Source of the DNA: Armatimonadota bacterium
GTDB lineage: Bacteria; Armatimonadota; Zipacnadia; Zipacnadales; FEN-943
Assembly: GCA_029777735.1 (NCBI GenBank)
Contig: JAKORR010000636.1
Location: 1 to 10,659 of the forward strand
Reading direction: 5' to 3'
Length of the DNA stretch: 10,659 nucleotides
Part shown: positions 6,292 to 10,659 of the stretch, piece after piece
Layout of the letters: each line of letters starts with the position of its first letter
Position numbering within the stretch: the first letter of the stretch is position 1
Position numbers and translations under genes: made by a program
Notes under the pieces: model-generated
What the model was told of the DNA's origin: nothing
The model's input: the letters and a program-made list of their open reading frames with translations, nothing else
Database searches by the model: none

Positions 6292-7173
6292 ATGAACCGA
6301 AGAACGTTCGCCAAACTGGCCCTCGCTGCGAGCATTGGCGTGTCGGGGTGGGCAGTGTGGGAGATGCGCTCGGAGCGACGCCGCCTGAGGCTCGAAGCCT
6401 ATTCTCTGCCCGTGCGCGGGCTCCCTCCGGCCCTCGAAGGCCTACGCATCGCTGTAATGTCGGATCTCCACGCTGGCGACTTCACACCGTGGTCACTCAT
6501 CCATAGGGCCGTCTCCCTGGCTGTGGAAGCTTCGCCGGATATTGTCTTCCTGCTTGGCGACTATACGAGCATGTCCGCCGACAGCCTGGAGGAACCACTG
6601 GCGACCGCCCTGAGACCGTTGAGGGCCCGCTACGGAGTATGGGCCGTGCTGGGCAACCACGAGTATGTGCGCCAACGGCACGACCCAGTGGCGAGAGCGC
6701 TCCGGTCGGCCGGCGTCCACTTGCTGGAAAACCAGGCACAACAGGTTGACGTCAGGGATGAGAAGATCTGGATCTGCGGCGTGCGTGACCCATATCTCAA
6801 CAAGGATGACCTGGCCAAGACGCTCGCGGCGGTCCCTCGGGGGGCCTTTAAGCTGCTCTTGGCTCACTCGCCCGACATCATCTACCGGGCGGCCCGCGCC
6901 GGGGTCAACGCCGTCTTCGCCGGGCATACCCACGGCGGCCAAGTGCGGCTGCCGCTTCTTGGACCACTGGCTATCCCCGGCAAGTACGGGAGACGCTTTG
7001 CGCAGGGCGTCTTTGAGGTAGATGGGACAGCGCTCTTCGTAACGCGCGGCATAGGCACCACACCACCCCTGGTGAGGTTGGGGTGCCCGCCGGAGGTTGC
7101 GCTGGTGACGCTCGAAGCTGGAGCTGTCGTTCCTTCAGCCGCGGCGGACCCCGATTCGGCAGGTACGCTGTAG
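6292..7173 (+). CDS. YkuE-like calcineurin-type metallophosphoesterase with Tat-type N-terminus
   Basis: A 293-residue phosphodiesterase or phosphatase using two metal ions. All five signature blocks are present: MSDLHAG (Asp58, His60), LLGDYTS (Asp90), LGNHEY (Asn122, His123), LLAHSPD (His192) and AGHTHGGQ (His212, His214). The N-terminus MNRRTFAKLALAAS fits a twin-arginine signal (RR-x-F-x-K) followed by a hydrophobic stretch to about residue 23, so the folded enzyme is probably exported or anchored outside the membrane, as for Bacillus YkuE. No obvious Ala-x-Ala cleavage site is seen, so anchoring seems more likely. The real substrate is unknown; nucleotide-linked lipids or wall precursors are options in this family. 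Start: ATG at 6292, chosen because it puts the twin arginines at positions 3-4; a TTG at 6277 would add five residues. It is 70 nt after the URO-D-like gene and convergent with the amidase gene, 2 bp away. Confidence 0.9.
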   Translation: MNRRTFAKLALAASIGVSGWAVWEMRSERRRLRLEAYSLPVRGLPPALEGLRIAVMSDLHAGDFTPWSLIHRAVSLAVEASPDIVFLLGDYTSMSADSLEEPLATALRPLRARYGVWAVLGNHEYVRQRHDPVARALRSAGVHLLENQAQQVDVRDEKIWICGVRDPYLNKDDLAKTLAAVPRGAFKLLLAHSPDIIYRAARAGVNAVFAGHTHGGQVRLPLLGPLAIPGKYGRRFAQGVFEVDGTALFVTRGIGTTPPLVRLGCPPEVALVTLEAGAVVPSAAADPDSAGTL

Positions 7174-7175
7174 TC

Positions 7176-8342
7176 TTAGTCCGATGCTTCCGCCAGGAAC
7201 TGGTGTATCCCCGCCGCAATCCCCAGAGCTGAGCGCTCCACGAACTCTGGCTTGGCCATGTACTTCGCCTCGGTGGGGTTGGACATGTAGGCACACTCTA
7301 CCAGAGCCCGCGGGCAGTCGGTCCCTCGCAGTACGTGGAAGGGGCGCCACGCTACAAAGCGGTTGTTAGTCTTGAGCGCGGCAGCGAGGCCCTGGCCCAG
7401 ACGCTTGGCCAGCAATTGGCTAAAGGGCGTCCAGTAATAAGCCTCCACTCCACCCACGCTTGACGTCGGCTTCCCTCCAGTGTGGTTGTTATGGATGCTC
7501 ACGAACAGGTCGGCCTGGCTCCTAACCCCTACGAGGAGGCGGGCTTCTAACTCCTGCGCCAGAGAGCAGCCAGGCGGTCCCACCTGGCTATCCCTGTAGC
7601 GGGTTAGAACGACGCTGGCGCCGCTAGCGACCAGCAGCTCCTCCGCACGTTTCGCGATGGCCAGATTCACTGTCTTCTCTCGCAATCCATTCGGGGCGGA
7701 AGCGCCGTTGTCCTTGCCACCGTGCCCGGGGTCTAGGCACAGCGTCTTGCCCTTCAGCGCAGGTCCGGAGTAGCCGCGGCGCACCTCAACCACGAAGGTG
7801 TTGTTCCGGCGGTAGGCTCTGTAGCCCACAATCGCGGCCGTATTCAGGTCTACCTTTACCCGTACCCACTCACTGGCCTCCTGCCACGGGTGAATGAGCT
7901 TGAGCAGGGAGTCGTCGGGGAACTGCCTCACCCAGTAGGGCGCCAGCACGCAGCCGAACAAGTCAATAGTCAGTGCTGGAGGGTTGACCTGCGGCACGAT
8001 GCGATACGGCACAGGACGGTTGATCTCGAAGGCTATTTCACTGCCCGCCGCACAGACGCGCGAAGTTATCGACCCCACCGTTGCGGTAGAGGGCTTCGTC
8101 GGGCCGGTGGGCTTGACTGTGGCTTCGTAGACCCACGCGTCCACCGCGGGACAGAGCTGGATGTGGTACCACTGGCCCTGTTTGCCCACGGCCCACAGCG
8201 GGATTCCTGCCGGGAGGACACACAACCGGTCGTGGTTCTCGCTCGGCCCGGTGCGCAGGCGAGTGTCGCTCTCGGTGGTGACGAGGGCTTGAGCTTGGAC
8301 AACGCCTGTCGTAAGTGATAGCGCGATGATTGCTGCGAGCAT
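7176..8342 (-). CDS. Secreted N-acetylmuramoyl-L-alanine amidase (Amidase_3) with SH3-like domain
   Basis: A 388-residue peptidoglycan hydrolase that cuts the bond between muramic acid and the stem peptide. Order of domains: a signal peptide (cleavage likely after Ala19, in VVQAQA), an SH3b-like module (about 21-75, with RLRTGPSENHDRL), a beta-rich AMIN-like region (about 90-190), and a zinc amidase domain (197-385). Zinc ligands are His207 in LDPGHGG, Glu222 in LREK and His284 in VSIHNN; the catalytic Glu349 lies in LVECAYMSN. The signal peptide is odd in having no positive charge before its hydrophobic core, though Thr-rich and short; no in-frame start lies upstream before a stop codon. AAAGGA, 9 nt before the ATG, is the ribosome site. 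The AMIN-like part suggests targeting to the wall, as for AmiC-type division amidases. Confidence 0.93.
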   Translation of the reverse strand: MLAAIIALSLTTGVVQAQALVTTESDTRLRTGPSENHDRLCVLPAGIPLWAVGKQGQWYHIQLCPAVDAWVYEATVKPTGPTKPSTATVGSITSRVCAAGSEIAFEINRPVPYRIVPQVNPPALTIDLFGCVLAPYWVRQFPDDSLLKLIHPWQEASEWVRVKVDLNTAAIVGYRAYRRNNTFVVEVRRGYSGPALKGKTLCLDPGHGGKDNGASAPNGLREKTVNLAIAKRAEELLVASGASVVLTRYRDSQVGPPGCSLAQELEARLLVGVRSQADLFVSIHNNHTGGKPTSSVGGVEAYYWTPFSQLLAKRLGQGLAAALKTNNRFVAWRPFHVLRGTDCPRALVECAYMSNPTEAKYMAKPEFVERSALGIAAGIHQFLAEASD

Positions 8343-8663
8343 ACCTACCCATCCTTTCTCAGGGAACGCACAATCGTCACGGTGGATAGCTTACGGCAAA
8401 GGAAAGGAGGAAGGCAAAGGGCAGGGGTCCTGCCAACCATGGGACTATCCCAGTCTACCTACTCACCGCACAGACTGCCAATGACGCCATATCGGTCTTA
8501 CTACCCCTACGGCGGGCACAATCCACACCTTGGCTGGCTCAGCAAGCCTATTTACGCCTCAAGCCATTCGCTTTGCCCAAGGAAATCCACCCTTAGGCAC
8601 ACCTACACTTGGGGCATCCACCAACCCCGGCCCTTCTTAATGCCCTCACGCTGGCTACCGGCA
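8343..8663. other. 321-nt intergenic region with several RNA stems
   Basis: No credible gene; a long plus-strand frame crosses it but is antisense to the pseudopilin further on. On the minus strand, in the order transcribed, it can form CCTAAGG/CCTTGGG (8576-8597, 7 bp with one G-U pair), TGGGA/TCCCA (8440-8452) and GGCAGG/CCTGCC (8420-8434). The bases nearest 8342 hold the amidase ribosome site. I found no convincing promoter for the amidase gene here. Confidence 0.5.
8420..8434 (-). terminator. Weak terminator candidate behind the pseudopilin gene
   Basis: A perfect 6-bp stem (GGCAGG/CCTGCC, 3-nt loop) is followed on the minus strand by a pyrimidine-rich stretch (TTTGCCTTCCTCCTTTCC) but no true T-run. 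It lies about 230 nt after the pseudopilin stop and before the amidase gene. Confidence 0.3.
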
Positions 8664-9392
8664 CTATCGCAGGTCGTTGATGCGGCCGTCTTCCATTACG
8701 ACGCCCCAAAGCTCATACCGGCCGGCGTAACGAGTGCCCTGGATGATATACGCGTTCTTAGCTGCGCCGCCGAGGTCGACGTACTGGTAGGAATCCTTAA
8801 CTGCCTTCACGAATTTCGCATGCCCATCGCAGAAGGCGGCGTTGAACCCCTCGTTGTGAATACCCACGACAGGAGAGTTGAACAGGTTAGGCGACAGCTC
8901 AATCTCACCATCGCCCATGATAAAGGTCTCTGCAGGGAAGGGCAACTCAGCCTGGTTGACTACCGCGTGGTTGGCGCTCGTCAGCACATTGTTCGGGCCG
9001 TCTTCGAAGATGGCGTAGTTGCCGTTATAGCCAACCGCGGTGATGCCCCCTGCCAGCGGGATCGGCATCAGCGCCTGAAGCTCGGTCATCCTGACGCGGT
9101 CCTTCTCGGACGGGCACTGGAGCATTTGAGCGTTCTTCATGTAGGGCATCAGAGCATGATAGAAAGTGACCACGATCGTGCCCTGGGTGTATAGATTCAT
9201 CGGGTAGCATTCGTCGGCGTCCGAGCAATACATGTCGGCCGCAAGGGCGGCCTGTTTCATGTTACTCATACAGGACGCGGAGCGTGCCTTCTCGCGAGCT
9301 CGAGCAAAGACAGGAAACAGGATGGCCGCCAGGATCGCGATGATCGCGATCACCACCAGCAACTCGATCAGCGTGAAACCCTTCTGGCGCAT
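8664..9392 (-). CDS. Type II pseudopilin-like protein, DUF1559-style
   Basis: A 242-residue secreted or surface protein with a class III prepilin signal: MRQKG then FTLIELLVVIAIIAILAAIL, with cleavage expected after Gly5 and the key glutamate at +5 (Glu10). The helix continues into FPVFARAREKAR and then SCMSNMKQAALAADMYCSDADE, the usual pattern of prepilin/DUF1559 proteins. The C-terminal half has the family's GFNAAFCDGHAKFV block (182-195). Such proteins are abundant in Armatimonadota and Planctomycetes, often as many paralogs per genome; the role in secretion or adhesion is mostly unknown. The start is ATG at 9392, chosen because it gives the short prepilin leader and has AAGGAGG 8 nt upstream; an upstream in-frame start at 9494 would bury the signal. 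No pilus-assembly gene is adjacent, so it is an orphan. Confidence 0.93.
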   Translation of the reverse strand: MRQKGFTLIELLVVIAIIAILAAILFPVFARAREKARSASCMSNMKQAALAADMYCSDADECYPMNLYTQGTIVVTFYHALMPYMKNAQMLQCPSEKDRVRMTELQALMPIPLAGGITAVGYNGNYAIFEDGPNNVLTSANHAVVNQAELPFPAETFIMGDGEIELSPNLFNSPVVGIHNEGFNAAFCDGHAKFVKAVKDSYQYVDLGGAAKNAYIIQGTRYAGRYELWGVVMEDGRINDLR

Positions 9393-9400
9393 TTGTCTCT

Positions 9401-9407
9401 CCTCCTT
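9401..9407 (-). promoter_or_regulatory. Strong ribosome-binding site of the pseudopilin gene
   Basis: AAGGAGG on the minus strand, 8 nt before the ATG at 9392. It settles the start and suggests high expression. Confidence 0.8.
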
Positions 9408-9436
9408 CCATACTGTTGTATCAAGCCAACCGACCA

Positions 9437-9467
9437 CCGACACGTTACTCGGTTGCATCGGTGTCGG
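9437..9467 (-). repeat. Inverted repeat in the pseudopilin leader region
   Basis: CCGACAC (9437-9443) and GTGTCGG (9461-9467) are perfect 7-bp complements separated by 17 nt, 45-75 nt before the pseudopilin start. It could be a leader stem or an operator. I could not find a convincing -35/-10 pair around it. Confidence 0.35.
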
Positions 9468-9909
9468 CCCACATCCCAAACCAAGTATGGCCACGCATCA
9501 CCATGATCTCCTAATCATCCCCAGCGCCTTCGCTCCCCAGCGATTCCCTATTTGGAGACTCTCGTCGTCGCACCGAGAGCCCTCACAGTCGCCAGGTCCT
9601 CGGTTACCGTGGGCTCCGCCCGCGGAGTATTCTCACTGGCGGCTCGCGGAGAAGACAGAAGACTTCTGATGCCAAGGATCACAAGGTTTCATACACCGTC
9701 TCACGTTCGAGCCCAGACTTCGCGCGCATCAAATTTAGCCCAGGTCGCTTCTGCAGCGCCGATCAAGCCTAAGGACGGATACATGTCGTTGTTGGCCCGG
9801 TCAGGGGCTGCGTGTAGGACCTCCTCACGTTCGGAGACACGAGAAAGCATTACGACTGTTGAGGCTACAGGCGTGGACTGAGTAAAGCTGGCGCACAGAA
9901 AGGAGCGAG

Positions 9910-10134
9910 ATGGGGACGGTTGGGATAGCACGTACCTCGGGGGAAATCGAGGAGGCCGAAACGCAAATCGCTCGGCGCGAATAGTACGCCTTGGACGCGC
10001 ACAAGGCCTTCGACCAGGCCTTCGGGATACTTGACCGCGCTCTGTTGGCTTGCTCATTTAGAGCCCTCAGGAGTCGGGCACTACAAGCCTATTGCCGCCT
10101 ACCGCCCACTCTGCTCCTACCGACAATCTGACGC
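9910..10134 (+). pseudogene. Possible decayed coding sequence with an in-frame TAG
   Basis: AAAGGAG (9899-9905) lies 4 nt before an ATG at 9910. The frame gives 24 residues (MGTVGIARTSGEIEEAETQI, then ARRE), meets TAG at 9982-9984, and continues open for about 49 codons (YALDAHKAFDQAFGILDRAL and on) to the TGA at 10132-10134. The charged, helix-like composition on both sides of the stop looks protein-like, but I recognise no family and the frame may be open by chance in GC-rich DNA. A 24-residue small protein is the other option. Confidence 0.2.
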
Positions 10135-10297
10135 GGTTCGCCACTATTCCTTGCCTACACTGCTTGCATGTCGTCTCCCTGAAGTGCTCAGGAGTGCATG
10201 GATGCAGTATAACCGCAGATTTAGAATACAACGTCGCTCCTCATCTGTCAAGGCCGAAGTCCTGTACAGCAAGGCTGACACGCCTTTCGGGCGGGGA

Positions 10298-10331
10298 CGC
10301 CTCCTAGCCTCCTCCGAGGGTTCTGGAGGCG
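10298..10331 (-). terminator. Hairpin downstream of the ChbG-like gene, weak terminator candidate
   Basis: CGCCTCC (10298-10304) pairs with GGAGGCG (10325-10331), and inside it CCTC (10308-10311) pairs with GAGG (10316-10319). It lies about 80 nt behind the stop codon of the leftward deacetylase gene. No T-run follows on that strand, so it may only protect the mRNA end. Confidence 0.3.
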
Positions 10332-10409
10332 CTGAACCTCGCAGCGTGCGACAGCCTTCCGACGGCGCTCGTCTTCCTCAGCGGAGAGAGGGGAGAGGAA
10401 TAGCCTGCG

Positions 10410-10659
10410 CTATTTGCGCCCAGCCTGCTGCAACTCACGCAAAGGGCGGTAACTGATGAGCTTGATGCCCAGGTCCTCGATGAGCTGGAGCGTAGTGGGT
10501 GCGACCAGCCAGTCATGGTCGGCTTGCCGCCGAGCGTGGCTGCCGGCGATAGCTTGCAGTTCGGGACCGTCCAGGGCCACGTGTAGGTATAGCTCCGTCA
10601 CCGTGCCGGGCTTGAGGGTGCGCAGGATGGCTTCGTAGTAGCCTGGCACCTCCGCCGGG
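10410..10659 (-). CDS. ChbG/YdjC-type carbohydrate deacetylase, C-terminal part only
   Basis: The last 82 residues of a protein that runs off the right edge; the stop is the TAG at 10410-10412. The pattern VTELYLHVALDGPELQAI, then a charged stretch ending ADHDWLV, then LQLIEDLGIKLISYRPLREL matches the C-terminal end of ChbG/HpnK (YdjC-like) deacetylases, where it is usually 'GVTE-l-HP.. D-EL-aI' and 'L-e-GI-LI-yR-lR'. These metal-dependent enzymes remove acetyl groups from chito-oligosaccharides or related amino sugars. The catalytic N-terminal residues lie outside the window, so activity cannot be judged. The His-Val-Ala here replaces the more usual His-Pro-Gly/Ala. A GTG at 10649 is an internal codon, not the start. 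Confidence 0.7.
   Translation of the reverse strand, partial: PAEVPGYYEAILRTLKPGTVTELYLHVALDGPELQAIAGSHARRQADHDWLVAPTTLQLIEDLGIKLISYRPLRELQQAGRK

Larger units (their letters stand above)
9393..10409. other. About 1 kb without a convincing gene, rich in short inverted repeats
   Basis: Neither strand has a frame with a recognisable protein. The part nearest 9392 is the pseudopilin leader. Short inverted repeats occur at 9503-9518 (ATGAT/ATCAT), 9559-9579 (CTCTCG/CGAGAG), 9614-9627 (CTCCGC/GCGGAG), 9656-9668 (CAGAAG-A-CTTCTG), 10195-10206 (TGCAT/ATGCA) and 10298-10331. A broken plus-strand frame at 9910-10134 and a 49-codon minus-strand frame ending at 9701 are the only coding hints. No tRNA, transposase remnant or array was seen. 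Confidence 0.5.

Noticed and set aside
6243..6292. Rho-independent terminator after the URO-D-like gene
   Set aside because: The stem is strong but no T-run follows it, so I list it only as a hairpin.
8382..9194. 270-codon plus-strand frame covering the intergenic region and the pseudopilin
   Set aside because: Mostly antisense to the pseudopilin gene, no family features. The part in the intergenic region (8382-8663) does not look coding either.
9705..9713. tRNA-like GTTCGAGCC motif
   Set aside because: The flanking bases do not form a T-arm stem and no matching acceptor or anticodon arm is present.
9701..10057. 118-codon minus-strand frame
   Set aside because: The N-terminal half is arginine/proline-rich shadow sequence. 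The last 49 codons look somewhat protein-like, but no family was recognised and no ribosome site found, so it is not listed as a gene.
10031..10456. 141-codon plus-strand frame
   Set aside because: No recognisable protein, and it ends antisense to the ChbG-like gene.

Overview
The window reads as a slice of the chromosome of a GC-rich, mostly uncultured-type environmental bacterium, most likely an Armatimonadota member. The best clue is the type II pseudopilin near 9.0 kb: its N-terminus combines a class III prepilin cleavage site with the run ILFPVFARAREKAR, which is very common in Armatimonadota DUF1559/prepilin proteins and also occurs in some Planctomycetes-like lineages. The gene mix fits the same kind of organism: a URO-D-superfamily enzyme, a QueG-like Fe-S protein, an orphan LarC, and an R3H/SpoIIIAA-type ATPase. 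This placement is inference from protein style, not from a search.

Layout. Bases 1-3500 hold three leftward genes: a QueG-like 4Fe-4S protein (94-1047), a 466-nt intergenic stretch, a SpoIIIAA/Ycf45-type AAA ATPase with a C-terminal R3H domain (1514-3046), and a small two-helix membrane protein (3209-3496). A short divergent promoter region (about 3487-3515) separates these from three rightward genes: larC (3544-4944), a URO-D-superfamily protein (5037-6221) and a Tat-type YkuE-like metallophosphoesterase (6292-7173). The phosphoesterase ends 2 bp from the end of a convergent leftward gene for a secreted N-acetylmuramoyl-L-alanine amidase (7176-8342). Further leftward genes follow: the pseudopilin (8664-9392), then about 1 kb with no convincing gene but several inverted repeats and one possible decayed reading frame, and finally the C-terminal end of a ChbG/YdjC-type carbohydrate deacetylase that runs off the right edge (10410-10659).

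How the genes relate. Three products face the envelope (phosphoesterase, amidase, pseudopilin), and the ChbG-like enzyme may act on amino-sugar oligosaccharides, so the right half is loosely cell-envelope/glycan themed. larC is the nickel-insertion enzyme of the nickel-pincer nucleotide cofactor pathway; its partners larB, larE and a larA-type client are not in the window. The gene following it encodes a URO-D-fold protein that lacks the Cys ligands of the corrinoid-methyltransferase branch and the N-terminal Arg motif of true HemE, so its reaction is open. I saw no CRISPR array, transposase, integrase, rRNA or convincing tRNA, and nothing that I would call a clearly new defence or mobile system. 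The most noteworthy items are the orphan His-rich LarC next to the atypical URO-D protein, the palindromes on the first gene's promoter, the nested hairpin before the phosphoesterase, and the unexplained 1-kb stretch at the right.
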